A DNA stretch of 64,000 nucleotides from Stachybotrys elegans (taxonomy: Eukaryota > Ascomycota > Sordariomycetes > Hypocreales > Stachybotryaceae): assembly GCA_020746835.1 (NCBI GenBank), contig JAGPNK010000016.1, forward strand, positions 186,001 to 250,000. Reading direction: 5' to 3'. The notes beneath the pieces are model-generated. The model was not told the DNA's origin and did no database searches. It was given only the letters and a program-made list of their open reading frames with translations. Shown here one piece after another: positions 12,003-25,629 of the stretch. The stretch's first letter is position 1, and each line of letters opens with the position of its first letter. The position numbers were made by a program, and so were the translations under genes.

Positions 12003-13101
12003 GGTGGCTGTCCGCGTCGAGGGTCGTCGTTCAATAGGCGGGTGTTTTTCGATTAAGAAATGAAACGCTCACACTCCACCGAAACAAACTCTGCCAGTCG
12101 TAGTATCGTCGCTCGTCCGTCGAAAAAGGGCCTGAAAACACGGCGAACGCTAACGTCGTAAACAAGGGATGACAAAGGGCGGAAGAGATCGTCGAGTCGG
12201 GCGACGAAGGAAAGAGTATCAAGCGAGTGTAAGGCTGCCAAAAACAAGGACGGCCGAGGGTTCCCACACTTCTGCAAGGCGCTGCGTTGTTTCGGCGGTG
12301 CAAGGTGGTTGGACGGTTTCCTGGTGGTGAGGCCGTTGCCGTGGAAAGGAGAGGGGGCGGCGCGAAACCTGCCACAAAACCAAGGCACTCAGCCAGCTCA
12401 GCACGCACTCAGCCAGCGAACCTGCCACAACCCCTGTCGCGGCGAGGAAAAATCCATGGACCCGTGACCATTCCATCTTGATTCATGCTCCCTTCAATTA
12501 TTATTGGCAACGTCCCACAGTAATACGATTGTCTCCACGCTAACATGTTCGTATTTCCTGCGGGTTTTACCATGAACCTTCTCGTATACATGAACTATTC
12601 GCTGACGTTTGGAGACGGTTTTGCAATTGTGTGAAACAAGACAGCCGCAGATTATGCATGCCTGAGGCGCCACCACGGTCGGGTTCAGTATCACCAGTTA
12701 GGTAGTGTCTTGAGAATATGGAACCGAGCTTCATTCGCTACGGTATACATCGTGTATTTGCGCATGTGCTATATACATGCTGTCATCGCTGACATGTCCT
12801 CTAGCATCTGTGTGCTATTCCCGTACTGCCATATCCCTCCCTTAGCATCAGACGTCACTGGCCAATCCATGCTACCATAATACACAACTCCAAAATGCAA
12901 ACTGAAGCAATCGCCTGTGCCTATGCTTCTTTCGGCCCAAAAAGACCTGATCCTGACCAAACGCCATCTGCCGTGCGATGCAATGTCTAAGGGAAGAATT
13001 TCAAAATAACACACTGTAGTGTACAGCTGCGAGGGTCAACCATATAGGTGCCAGACTCCAAGACAGGCTGAGTAGCCGCCGCACACAATTGGAAGGCCAT
13101 C
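12003..13101. other. intergenic, promoter side of chs7 and 3' flank of the cyclin gene
   Basis: About 1.1 kb separates two minus-strand genes. Frames within it are short and carry no recognisable protein features. Confidence 0.55.
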
Positions 13102-15303
13102 CTAAGGCGCGTAGTGGCTGTGTGGGTGCCCCTGAGGGAGATGTTGACCTCGGTTGAACATGACAAACTCGGGCACAACGCCAGTGCGTACGTCGTTGCG
13201 TCGTCCCAGCGGCTGGTAGTGCATCTGGGTTGGCTGGACAGGCACCGAGAGGTGGTACTGGTTCAGCGACGCAGACGGAGGCGGATACAAGAGCGTGTTG
13301 ACGTGACGGATAGGCTTGTATGGGCTGTTGCGCTGCTGGAGATAGACGCTGGGAGAGTTGGCCATTGGCGTGTGGGAAACGGGAGTATGGACGGCCGATC
13401 CATGTCCATACGGCTCCACCAGGGGTGACGAGCCGAAAGGCGCCAGGCTGCCGGAGCTCTGGTGCTTGCTCGGAGTTCCGTAGTTGAGTTGAGGGTGGGT
13501 GGGAACGCCAGAGCTGGTGTAGGCAGCGGATGCCATCGGAGTCGAGGTGCTGGACGGAACCGTCGGCGGCTGAGGCAGGCCGGTAGGTGGCTGGTACACC
13601 GTAGACATGGCGCGGACACCGGGTTGCAGGGGCGGCAGTGAAACCATACCCTGGCTGGAGGTTTGCACGGGCGGCACGTAGCCAGTCGGTGCGGCGTAGG
13701 GTTGAACTTGAGGAGCAGTCACAACACCCCCGGTGACAAGATTGAGCTGGGGAACCGGAAGTCTAGCCGTGTCCACAGGAGCATTGGACCTGACCAGAGC
13801 AGGCTGTGTGATCTGAGCAAGACGAGGTGGAGCGATGCGCTTGGCGGGGTTTTCCAGAGCGTCTCCATCAATGCTTCGCTTCCGCGAGACGGGAAACTCC
13901 ATGCTAGGCTTCGATGCGAGGGGTGAGACGGCGTTTGGCAGATACGGAGCCCAATTCTGCGAGTGATTCGAGGTTGGCGAAAAGTTGTTGGCCTTGCTGC
14001 CCGAAGGAGTGAGGGGATACAAGTCGGCAGTGGACGGCATCGTTGCGGTAGGCGAGGGGATTGGTGAGTTGAACGACCTGTTCGGGGGCGAAGCACCGCG
14101 GACCGGCGACGCCGGGGCTCTCAGAGCACGATCGTAGTACTCGTGGAAGTGCGACAGCTTGACCAGCCATTCCTCCCACTCCTTCTTGGACGCCAAAAGG
14201 TTGTACCGCATATTACTCAAAAACTCCACCTCCATGACGTGAATCTCCTGGACGGTGAAGCACGAGACTTCAGCCCACGTCTTGTTCGTATAGGTGTTAT
14301 CATCGAGGACTTTTATCGTCAGCTTAATTCTTGCACAGACCAATCAATTACTCACATTTGTTGCCCAGCATCAGGGCAACCGTCAGCAGCCGATACTCAC
14401 TCCCCTCTCGACCCTTGATTTGGGGTGTAGACATCTTCAGGCGATAGATGAACAACAAAGCCAGAAGGATGACGTTTTGCGTGACCTGCGTGGTGGAGAG
14501 GACTGTGTAAACCCATTTCTGAAACTGCTCAAAGGGTTTTGCCAAAGCCGGTAGCCTGGGAACGGGGGCGTTTGCTGGACGGGACCGAATGGCTTCTGCG
14601 TCGACCAAACTATCAATCGATTGAAACCAGAATAGGCATGTCATCTGACGTCTGTTAGATATGACTTCTCTGCAATCGGAGCCGGACTCACCTGAGCAGC
14701 AAACTCGGCCAAGTTACCCCCGTTGGGGCTGATGCATTTGGGAATCTGGAGACTGTGGAAGACGAGGGATTCGGAGCCTCGCCGAGATGATGTTCCTTCA
14801 TGGGATTGGCTAGCCACCTCACTGACAGGTGTCGAGGACTTGGACTGCGAGGTCTGGGTGGTCTGTACGGCGGGATATGACGTTGTCTTTGGCTGCACAC
14901 TCGACACGGGTTGGTATGAATGAACGACCTGGGATTGGTGGAGGAACTGCTGCGGTTGCTGCTGGGCGGCCGGTTGGGTAGCATGCTGAGGCGGGTAAAG
15001 AGGGTATTGGTATTGTTGTGTGCGAGGATCGGTCGTTACAGGCTTCGGCCTCGGGCCATTGGCCAAAGACGGGAAGTAGGTATTGGAAGCATGACTGTTG
15101 TAGCTAGCCATGGGAGGCTGGTAAGTGGTACTCATGTCGTCTACCGGTGGTGTCCGTAGCCCCGACACCGGGAAAGCAGCGTCGTGGACGAGAGACGGGA
15201 GCTTGGGGAGGACCAGTATGCCTTGAGCTCTGGCGCGCCGAGAGGAAAGGGAAGGCGAAGGGAGAAAGTGCGAGGTCGACGATGAGACCGTTCTGACCGA
15301 CAT
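13102..15303 (-). CDS. Pho85-type cyclin, Clg1-like
   Basis: Three exons: 15303-14692, 14644-14356 and 14309-13102. Introns are 47 nt (14691-14645, branch TCTAAC) and 46 nt (14355-14310, branch GCTGAC). Spliced length is 702 aa. The cyclin box spans about residues 195-340. It begins ISPNGGNLAEFAAQMTCLFW and continues through VTQNVILLALLFIYRLK and the classic NKFLDDNTYTNKTWAEVS motif, with the second intron splitting the NKF codon. It ends with VMEVEFLSNMRYNL. The flanks are disordered: Gln/Pro/Ser-rich before the box and Pro-rich after it. This architecture fits the Pcl/Clg1 group of cyclins, which partner the Pho85 kinase in nutrient and growth control. The start could instead be ATG 15133-15135; I chose 15303 because LRTPPVDD just before the inner Met looks conserved. 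Confidence 0.88.
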
Positions 15304-15950
15304 GGGCGAGGAAAAGACCAAGGAGGGTGAGCAGGTGTAAGTGACGATGTGAGTGAATAGTGCAAAGATGAACTGAACCCAGCTCGTGACTAGGTTATAC
15401 AGGCGGTTGGTGAAGGTTGCCAGCTGTTTTCGGTTGCGAGTCGCCGGGCTTCTCCGTTTGTAGATTTGACTTCCGGTTGACCAGCTGTCGAGTTTGAAAT
15501 AACTTCAAGCCCGAGCCATGACTATGCAGGCCACGCACTCAACCAAAGCCCGAGTCGATTGCGGCGGCTTCGGTTCGGGAGATCGGTTGTCGAGGCTTTG
15601 GTGTTCGGTCGAGGGGCTGCACAGGTGTCGTCGATGTTGTATTCGAGGGCAGGCTTGCTGCAAACTGATCAAGACGGGAGGATGGAGGACGAGAAGGGGG
15701 AACAGGACGAGGAAGGATGGGAGGGGAGGGAGAGGAGGAAAGGGAAAGACGAGGGACGGAGGGAAGAAGTCAAGTGAAGAGACTCGGGTTGCATGTCGTG
15801 TGGTTCGTTCACATCGATGGTCCCGTCCGTGGTCTAAGGACTGGCTGGACAGGAACATGGACTTGTGCCGTTGGCGGAGTGTCGTTTCCCTTCCAGTACC
15901 TCCTCAGACATGGCCATAGCATGGCATGGCATGGGCCGGGCTGGGCTGGC

Positions 15951-15997
15951 ATGGAGCAGCATTGGATGGAGCAACATGGAGCATGTAGCATGGAGCA
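15951..15997. repeat. array of four ATGGAGCA octamers
   Basis: ATGGAGCA occurs at 15951-15958, 15966-15973, 15976-15983 and 15990-15997, 650-700 bp upstream of the cyclin start. The spacing is irregular (15, 10 and 14 bp), so this is not a simple tandem repeat and could be a cluster of binding sites. Confidence 0.75.
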
Positions 15998-16210
15998 AGG
16001 AGCATGGGATGGTTGGTAAGGTATGGCCAGGCCCGGGCTAGACCAAAAGGGACAAGCCTGGCTGGCTGCTCTGGCTGGCTGATGGGCTGGGCTGGGATGC
16101 GGATTGGCTGCGGGAAATGCACACAAATGTACAATCCACGTACAGGCCCCTAGGGAGTACCGGAGGGAGGCAGAGCTGCTGCGGCCGGCTGCCGGTACAG
16201 CCGAGGTGCA

Positions 16211-16677
16211 GGTACCTGACCCTGACCCGAGGCTGCCTCAACTGATCCAACACTCACTCACACACGCCTAGGCTCTTAGGCTGCCTAGCACCTCCCACTT
16301 CCCTTAGCACACCCTTAGTACCTGCCTGGCTCTTACCTCACGTCAAGGTACACTCCAAAAACGAAGGAGGGCAAGGAGGGTGTCGCATGGTGCATGTAGA
16401 AATTAGACAGGGCTTGTTAAAATAAACAAGTTTGACGTGAAGTTGCGATGGCAAATATTGGACTTGACCTTGGCTGTTTCCCTGCCACGGCCTCGATGGC
16501 CCATTTTAGGTTCAGCCTGGCTGCCTTTGCGGGGAGGTACCTGGGGCGCCTGTGAGGGAGGGCGAGAGGTACCAGGGTCGCTCTGGTACATGCACGGCCT
16601 AGCAACTTGTGGTGCAATGTCTGGGACCGTCGGGGCGGCGGAACCTGCCCAGCGAGCCGTAAGGGGGATGAGGTACC
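16211..16677. repeat. cluster of four GGTACC palindromes
   Basis: GGTACC occurs at 16211-16216, 16536-16541, 16568-16573 and 16672-16677, in three cases within AGGTACCTG. A six-base site is expected about once in 4 kb. Related half-sites (GTACCTG, GGTACA) lie between them. Confidence 0.7.
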
Positions 16678-19600
16678 TGTGCGCGGCCTCAGACGGCACC
16701 ATCTTCTCTCCCTGCAGCGCAATCTGGTCAGTGAGCGTGGACTAATTAATTTCAGCGCTCATCTTTGATGGCCGCGCAATCATAAGAGAATCAAGTGTGT
16801 GTGGGTGAGTGAGTGTGTGTGTGCTGGAAAGGCATCATCGCCGCGGCAAGGTCACACTCCTTGGGTACGGTATTCATTTATTCATTCACCATCCCTCCAT
16901 CGCGCATCCGCATCCGCATCCTCATCCCACGCCCCTTCATTTCCAGCCCAAACCAGGACTCACCACAGCGATCAGTTTCTGCAATGCAGCAGCAATATGG
17001 GTTGATAGCACTGAATAAGTGCATTTGTACCTGCCGGAAGGAGTACGAGGCACTCAGTAGTGTCATGTACAGAGCGCATTGACCGTGTGCCTTGGTTAGG
17101 TAGGATCAGTATGAGGTGAGGCTTACAGGCTACAGCAGGCAAACATAGGCTGGCTGCTGGCCTGTAAGCCCCCTCGCATGCGTTCTGTTCTTAGGTCCTT
17201 GGTCCCTTGTAATTGGTCCCTCAAACCCGCTTCGCCTTTGCATAGCATCAGGTTTGTTCCGCAATTTGATATCCTGGAGAAGGGGGTCTCTCGGCTGGCA
17301 GACGGGTAATATTCGAGGCAAGGTATAGCATCCCAAGCCCGCTATTGGCATTTCACAATGCGGTAGTGCTCTGTGGCATTGCGCTTCGTGTCGGCGTTGG
17401 CATGTCATCATCATAAGGCCGAATGGAGCAGAGGATGCAGTAGCCGGCGCCTTAGTCGAGACTCCGTATTCGTAATTCATGATTCTCTTCTTCCATGCCA
17501 TAGCCTCCACATCGTGGACTGACGGAGAGGGGGATCGAGGCGGTTCCACTCTACCAAGACACAAAAGTCTCGATGGGCTGGCTGAAGGCTAGCACTGGTG
17601 AGAGCAACAATCGTACCGTCTCAACTACATAGTGCTAGGAGATGGTGAGTGCCTCGGGCCCCAAAGTTCCCTGGACTGGCTGCGGACCAGACGGCAGGGA
17701 CCCGGAGCCACCGTGGCGCCCCAGCTGACACCGACCGCCCAGGGTAGACGTTGGGTATTACGGAGAGGTCAAATATGGATGCACTCTGCCGTGCGCGACT
17801 GGCTGTGGCTGTTGATCACAGCTCAGGCTGGGCAGGCGTCTTCTGCGCGAGAGCAAGGGTAGCGACACGAGTAAAGGTGAATGAGTGAAATGTGATGAAT
17901 GCGAATGGAGCCGCCGGGCCAATCCTAGCAAAGCCCAAACTCAAACGGCCAAACAACCAACGCCTCACACACTTGGCGGTACGACACAGTCAAACACACT
18001 GCCATGTATGTATCTGTCTGCATGCGTATGCACACCACGGACACTTGCATCGGTTTCTCAAAACCCACGCCCCTCCACTGATGAGCAGTGGTCGATGCGA
18101 GCCCCTGTCTCGCTTGTTTCTTTTCCTCCCACCACAATGTGTAAAGTATGCATCACTGCTTCCGGCCATCTGCTTCTGCTTCTGCCGCCGCACGGAGAAG
18201 TATGCGTGGTAGGGGTATCGGGACGAGGCACAAGAAACTGACGGCGTTAAAGAGCCAAACCTGGTCGTCCAACAGGACGTCTCACCAGTACCCCCCTTTC
18301 CTCCACATGTTGGTGGCATCCAACTCTCCAACCAGAGCCCGGAACATGCCTTGCGGGTCTTTGCCTGGCTGATGGGCTGCTGATGGCTGCTGATGGCCGA
18401 TTGAAGACGCCGCAGGCCAGGCCGAAATTCTGTCAGTTCTTTGTTTCTTCATGGATGTGATCATCTGACTTGTTTTGGATGAATTTTTTATCACGCCTTC
18501 CGCCTGCCACACTGCGCATGCACCTGCCAAATCATTGGATTGACTGGCAGCGAGTCGCCGGCCCCACCCACGCATTCTCCACCTTGGAATTCCTCTTGTG
18601 CAACTCCACCTTTTCCTCTCACCAAAATCACCAAATCATCAAAGTCACCACCCCGTGGATATCTCGTCCAATTCCTGCCTCAGGACTATTCCCTCGTCCT
18701 ATGGGTTGCAAGCGCAGCTGCATTCAGAGCATGGCCAGCCAGCGCCCCCTCCACTGTAAGCGGTCCATGACGCTTCGTCGAAATCGACAATCATGAGCCT
18801 GGACCAACGAATGATTCACCGTCCCGTTCTGGCCTAGTGAGGGCGTCCAGGCCCAGAGCAAGGGTCGTCCTATTTCTCTCGCTTATTATATTGCTTTTAC
18901 TGGTGAAGTTGCTCCTACGCATCCCACTCTCCATCGGCACCCCTTGTGTTATTGCTGTTTCTTGTCTGATTGAAATCGACTCGATGACGCTCAAGGACAC
19001 TGACCCTTGCTCTAGGTCAAACCCCCACTGCAATGGATGCGCATGGATGCCTCTCAAATCATCAGCCCCCATCACGTTACCTCGATGCACACCACTCACT
19101 CGCCCGCCCCTGTCCGCTAGGGATTCCTAAAGAGGTTGCATATTCCCCTCCAGCTTCGTCAGTCCAGCTGGGCTTATCGTAGCAACACTGACCAAGTCTC
19201 GGCCCACGCCAGCTTGGGTTTGGTCTGGCACGCACTATGTAATAATTATCGACTGCGCTGCACACGGTGCAGGAATAGCGCGCGGCGTGTGCTGCCGGCC
19301 TATCAGCTTCTTCTCTTATCCCGTCAGGGCGATCCTAGACGCAGTACAAGCAGGACGGTCAACGGGACTGCTACGTTCCGCATCTTCCGCCTGCTTGTCT
19401 AACCGGACGCCGTCGATGTCAAACCTCGGTCACTTTGTTTGTCGCCCAGCCCCTGTCACTGGCTGATGTCAGTTGGACCGCCTTCACAGACCAGAACGTG
19501 GAGCTGGCAGACACATACCATCCTCCTACGATGAGGGTCGCTACATCATCTGGTGATTCTCTCGAGCTCATGCTCTGCTATGGACATGTGTCCACCCGCC

Positions 19601-22600
19601 TCAGAACCCCGCTCACACCAAGCAAGCATCTCTCTCGTCTAATACCCCCTTTTCTGGCTCCCGTCCCTTGATGAGGCAAAGCAAGGAAACATACCCTCGG
19701 CCAGTATTGTGGAATGCAAAACCTTGGCTGCGCAGCGCCGGTTTCTCCATATTGGGTACCATCCTATCACCTCGAGTATGATTACTTCAAATGTATGTAC
19801 CAACGCACGCACGCACACTGCTGCGTTAGCGCACAGCTGGATCCCTCGACGAGCCTTTCCCTCCGAACCCCCCGGCGACCTTGGTTGTCTTCCCTGCCTC
19901 CGCCAGCACTAGCAGTTGTGTGGCAAAGCAAACGCCCAGTGGGACGGACCACAGTCAAGGACTTGGAGCGCAAATACCGACACCACAGGTCCTACTTGAT
20001 ACCATGTCTTGGAAATACTACACGCCTGAGCCAAGCCCTTTGGCCGTCTCCTGGTGGTGGTGGCTGCCTTCGCTTTGTGCGGTAGCGAGTCAGCGGGCTC
20101 TCCAAACACATGTCGCGTCCTACTGCCCCCTCCCCTGTCGCACTCTGTCTGACCAGACAACAGCAGTTGAGCTGCCGCCAGGGCGACAAGAATCGACTCA
20201 AGTGGCTCACCACATCCATTCCCGTATGCCTAGCAATGACGGCAGGGTCATCGACTCAGGCCCACTGCATCCGCTATCGAGACCTGCCTTGGGTCTTGAT
20301 TTTATTTTATTTTTCGCCTGCGTGCTTCCCTACGTCGGCGACACCCCTCGTTTGCATACAGTTTCCGTTATGCTCCCTCTGAATCATCGCTCGGGTCATT
20401 CCCTCCCCCCTTTATTGCACGATTCAGGCAGGCAGACAACAGGGTTCAAGGACAGCAGCTGAGGACGGGCTTTGTTCCACCGCCGCAGACGCCGCCTCCG
20501 CCGTCCATTGTAAAGGCCGCTTCCAGGATCGTCCCTCCTCCTGGTGGAAGCCTGAACGGATACGGTGTGCGACAAGGAAGATCGACCCTCTGAAGGATGT
20601 CCCTTTGTCCTGTTAGCACGCATCCGCACGTCGCTTGTCACGGTGGAGGGTGGCCCCCTTTCGCTGCGACAGTCACCACGACAATGCATCTGATCACCAA
20701 CCCGGTAGGTGCGTATTTAGACCGTCGTTTATTGATTTGGGACCGATAGCGACACCGAGTCAGCTGCAGGGAGCGTGGGATTGATGACGCCTATCAACCA
20801 TTCACCATTCAATCACACAGCCGGACGGGGCGACCAAAAGTCGATGCCGTGCTGGTCTCCTCGGATACGTCTTGGCCGATGGCACAAGCCAATCAGTGCC
20901 TTTGGCTTTTCTTCGCCGTCTCACACAGTTTTATCGTCTACGACGAGCCACCCCAACCGGAATCCCAAAACGATGTCTAACACGGCATCCTGCCCGTCCG
21001 CCCGTCGTTATATCACCAAGACGTAATTAAGTACATGGGAAAACCCTGCTTCCGCCTCAGTCGGCCCCGTTCAATCTCGTTTGTTTGAATGGCTCCGGAT
21101 CTCATGTTTTACCACCACTTGTCTGGCTGTAATTTAGCGGGCTTGGCCGGCAAAAGAAAGCCTCGAAAAACACGCATCGCACTAACAAGAGATTTGACTT
21201 TATTCATTTAACAGATGGGTTTTTCTGCCCCATCTACGTACCCATCGCTTGCAGCACTACCTCCCAGCCTTGTGTTTTTATCCCATCTATTTGTTTGTTT
21301 TTGCTCGTTCAGCAGCAAGACTTGCAACCGGCGGAAAATGCCGGATCCTGGTATCCTTGACTCACGGCAATTACTGGGAGCGGCGGCGTGGGTCGCTCCA
21401 GAGAAAAGGAGCAGGGCAGGTGCAGCTCAACGTGCAAATTCGCAACGAATAGCCTCGCCCGAGGCGTAACCTGCCGCTGATGGGGGTAAATGCCGTGCCT
21501 CACCACAAATGTCTACGATTCCGTGCGAGCGTCACCGCCCCGTAGCGATCGGGGTCTTTGTTTCTCGTCTACCGTCTTGCCTGAGCATCGCTACGTTCTT
21601 TTTCCTTTTGTGGCACCAACGCCGTCCATTACAGACCACCGCCCTCCGCTTTCTCAGCCCGAACGAGGCGTTTTCGATGGTCTGGGCTCGCCGATCAGGC
21701 TTCCAATCAGCTCAGTAGTAATCGGCCGATGTCTGTGACTCGGTATGGTGGCATCCCCAGCCGATGTGCAGGCCTGGATTTGTAGTGCTCTTCATGCCCC
21801 AACGGATTCATGTTCTGTATACATGTTGTGATCCTGTATTCCGCATCAGCAGTGTTGAGTTCATCCGCCAGCCTGTTCCTTCGTGCCGAGTGCCTAGCGC
21901 CCACGGAGGTGCTCTTCGGACCCTTTTCTGTACCCCGCATCGAGACTCCGATTCGGGTTCAGGGTGGCTTGTGGAGGTGAATGTAAATAACGAGATCCAA
22001 GCCTGCACAGCCCCGAGTGTGTTCCATGGCAGCAGATAAAAAACCCAATCCTTACTTATTCGTAATCATCGTCCCATGCGATTGCCCAGATGACAAAATA
22101 TGCTTTGGAGCATGTGAGATGGTAAGGAAATACGTATCATGGTGATCCAGTCGTGGAATACTCAAATCCAAGAATGACATGTAGATGAAGTTGAGACTAG
22201 TTAATGGATCTTTGTTTCTATTTGCGACTTGCCTTCCTTGTCCTGTAAGATATACCTGGGAACGGATGATGGAGGAGACGGTATCGGCTCCTCGTGTCTA
22301 GGGAGAGGTCTACGTTAGGAATGATACTCCCGGGTAACGAGTATGATATCGAGAGGAGCAGGCACTCTACTATTACTCCCTTGAAACATGTAAGCATCTG
22401 ATATCTCATTATTCTTTGGAGGATTTTCGACAAGCCGAGTCCTTGATGGCATCGTCGGGCAGCCTATAGGGTATCATGGTAGGACTGAGGAGGAAATGCA
22501 GTCACGACCAACAATGATTCAGTGGTTGAGGTGAGTTCACTGTTATTACACCACTGCTATGTCCATGGGTATGTCCTTCCGGAAGTGAGCAACCTCATCT

Positions 22601-25600
22601 GAGTGGTTGTATGGAACTAATTGTCGGGTACTGCCATGCTGTCACACATTACCAAATGGCAACTGTTGACTATGTACGAAACCACCCTGCGTATTGACTG
22701 GAGCAGTAGGTGTCGAATAGAATCAATGCAATTGCTCCATCATGGTTTGCTATCGGTAACACATAAAGATTTATCCAGGTGATCAAAGGGATATTTCCGG
22801 CTTGTGGTGATGTTCTCATTCTTCACCAGAACTGCATCACGACAACGGGAACAATGCGGGTATGGGAGTAACACCCAAAGCCTTCCGAAATTGATATCTT
22901 AGTCTGAATGGAGAAATGTCATTCTGACATCGGCGGAAGAGAATGGCTTGATATATGTTGCTTCCACCACTCCCTTCCCCTACACTTTCACTCAGAACAG
23001 TATGAATACCGTTTGAAGCGAAGTAGCACCAATTAAACAAACGATACTAGTATTGTTTCGAGAAGGTCGAAATAGAGAATCCCTCACAGAGTTCAGCCTT
23101 TGAACATCGCCACAGGTCATTGCCAGTTGTCATGGCAAGGTTCAAAGTTGAAAGCACGCCGAAGCAGAGGGTAACTTCATGACGTGTTGTTGTCTGTGTC
23201 TCTCTCGAAAGAACGACCTCCTAGTATCATTCAAACGTTACAGCCACACACCCATCACAATTCGTACCTGGCTTCGTACAGACCAAGACTACCTTGCCAA
23301 GGTCGATCTGGTTAACAGGCCTTGAAGTAGTTATCAGGGGTGTGATTCGAGGAATTCTTTATTTGCACTCCAACCAAACGCTTCTATTCTTCGTCCCACC
23401 CTGATGTGTCCTGTTGACTCGGCAGTGCTTCTAGGCAGTCGTGTGATATCAGGTAAAGCGTTTGGCATCTGGGTTAGAGCAGCCTGTCATAAAACTGCTG
23501 GGGTTGAGTATCCATGCAAACATAGTGGGAGTTTCCGGGCACCATTTCTTATGGCCTGTGGTTCAGTTCCGCAAGGATGAAGATTCTCCTTGACAGAAGA
23601 GTAACCATGGAACATGCTTTGCCCCGGACAAGTTCTGCGAAAACCCTGTCTTTCGTCAGTCTCGTGAGCACTGATGAATGCTCTATGAGACGGATGATCT
23701 TTGGATGATATAAATCCATGTCTACAAGACCGAGAACACGCCATCGGCCGATGACCGTAGTCTTTGATAAGGATAAGAAGCAGCAACGGCCGATGGCAAT
23801 CCTCCAAGAGGAAGGGCCAAATTCATTCGGCGGAGGAAAACGTGTCATGCCTCCACAATAGCTTCTATGTGAGAAGTACCTTGAGTGCCTAAACGTAAAG
23901 GGTTATGAACCTTTTTACGGCCATATGTGATTCTGCTCGGGAATCAGGGCTGCGTTGCCGTAAAGTTCGCAGATAGGTCCTCACGCGAAGTCGGTTGGGC
24001 CTACAGCCTGTTGACTGTAGTCTATGTGATGCGTTGAGGAGATGTTGTATTCGAGATAAACCCTCTACTGATCGAGGATCATAGGTTACCTGCTTCAAAC
24101 ACAATGTTCAGGCGTAGGTCAATATGTGACTATACGCCTACAGCTCATTGAGAATGTTGAAAAGACGGCCATGGTTCAACAGGTTGGTTCAAGAGGCCGG
24201 TTTATTGGTGACCGGTCGCTCAGTGGAAGGGGTAACATCCTCGCAACTATATAGAAGACAAGTGCCATTTACGAAAATACCTGTAGCTTGCGCGACAATT
24301 AACCCGTAAGAAGCAGCTGAAATGTCACTTTGTCAAAGGGCTGGGTTGAATGCAACAACAGCCCTGAAACCATTACCAGTATAGGGTAGCCACGCACGCT
24401 GCGCCGTGTATCTCCCGAGAATCCACATTCTTTTTCTGTTTCACAACCGCCAAAGAACTTGAAACATGCACCTGGCTGCGCAATGGCGGGCTCGAAGCGG
24501 CAAAATGTACGGTGAGCTGCCGCAGGCATGTTGTCCTGGACGAAGCGAAACGCCCTCGCCACCGCTTGCCCCTCGTTTTGCGCTTTAGCTGCAGCCTCGA
24601 ATGAGAAGGCCGGCGGCAGACGAATGGAGAGAACCCCGAGGTCCCCTATCTTCATCCTCCTTGCCTCTGCTACGTCAGCGCAACGTGCTGCCCCCCCGAT
24701 TCAACAAACGAGCAGTCGTGCTGAACCAGAACCATGGCACGTCGAGCATGCACGAGGGGAGGGCGGCACCCATGTCTCGGCGAACGCCCTGCCAAACGGG
24801 GAATGAGAGATGATATCAGTTTCGCCATCGCCTAACTGCAAGAGGCATTCGATCAACGACCTCGCAGGACCACCCTTGCAGAAACCCCGCGCCGCCCATC
24901 CCCTACAAAATGCGTCACACGCAGCGTTGTGTGTGGCAGCCCCCTCGGAGCTCCAGGGCGACGACGGTCATCCTCGTTGCATTGGAAAGCGGTGCAGAGT
25001 TGGGGCAGAGAGGAAGCTGGCTGGCGGGAATAGCAACGGGACGGGCAGCGGCCGCGAAAAGCCACGGCATTTCCCATCTCACGTCCCCATTATTAAACGG
25101 CTCCCACGTGTGCCCGCAAGCCAGATAGTGAACCCTGGCTTGCCTGGCCCGGGAAAAGCACGTTAGCTGCGTGGGGAATGAGGAGCCCTATCACTAAAGC
25201 TGTCTATTTATAAACACAGCATGTCCTCTGGCAGCCACCCGCCTCGACCAATGAAGTCGGTCTGGAGCTGGATGGCTTCAACGGTTACGGCAACTGTTGG
25301 ACATTTTGGAAGCGGGGGAGCGAGCGAAGGATCGCAGGCGCAGTTTCAACGCGTTGCCGCATATGGTGGCATCCCGGCCCAGCAGGTTTCGACGGCAGGT
25401 TCTGCACCTCTTGCCCGCCCGACACATTGGATGGCTCCCTGGTCTGGGCCGCCCAGTGAATATAATGTCTTGGAACCCCCGGCAGAGAGCTGGGTTGGCA
25501 TGAGCAAAAGCCATTCTCGCTAATCGCTTCTTGCATGGTGCCTCAGGTCTGAGTCGGCGCTTCCGAACAGACAGCACAAACCCTTGAACAAAAACCACAC

Positions 25601-25629
25601 CGAAGAAAACATATGTTGACAGAGAAACC

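Larger units (their letters stand above)
15304..25629. other. 10.3-kb gene-poor interval between divergent genes
   Basis: No frame here looks like a gene. The open frames are short, low in complexity and lack domain motifs or credible intron chains. The part next to the cyclin gene (about 15660-15780) is almost pure purine on the plus strand, so CT-rich in the cyclin sense, as expected of a leader or core promoter. Further out are an ATGGAGCA array, a GGTACC cluster, short GCATCC repeats and a segment of visibly lower GC from about 22.05 to 24.3 kb. It may hold long leaders, non-coding RNAs or decayed elements. Confidence 0.5.

Noticed and set aside
24299..24655. 118-codon minus-strand frame near the lower-GC island
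   Set aside because: No family pattern, no start context or intron support. It might be a relic, but I cannot support a gene.
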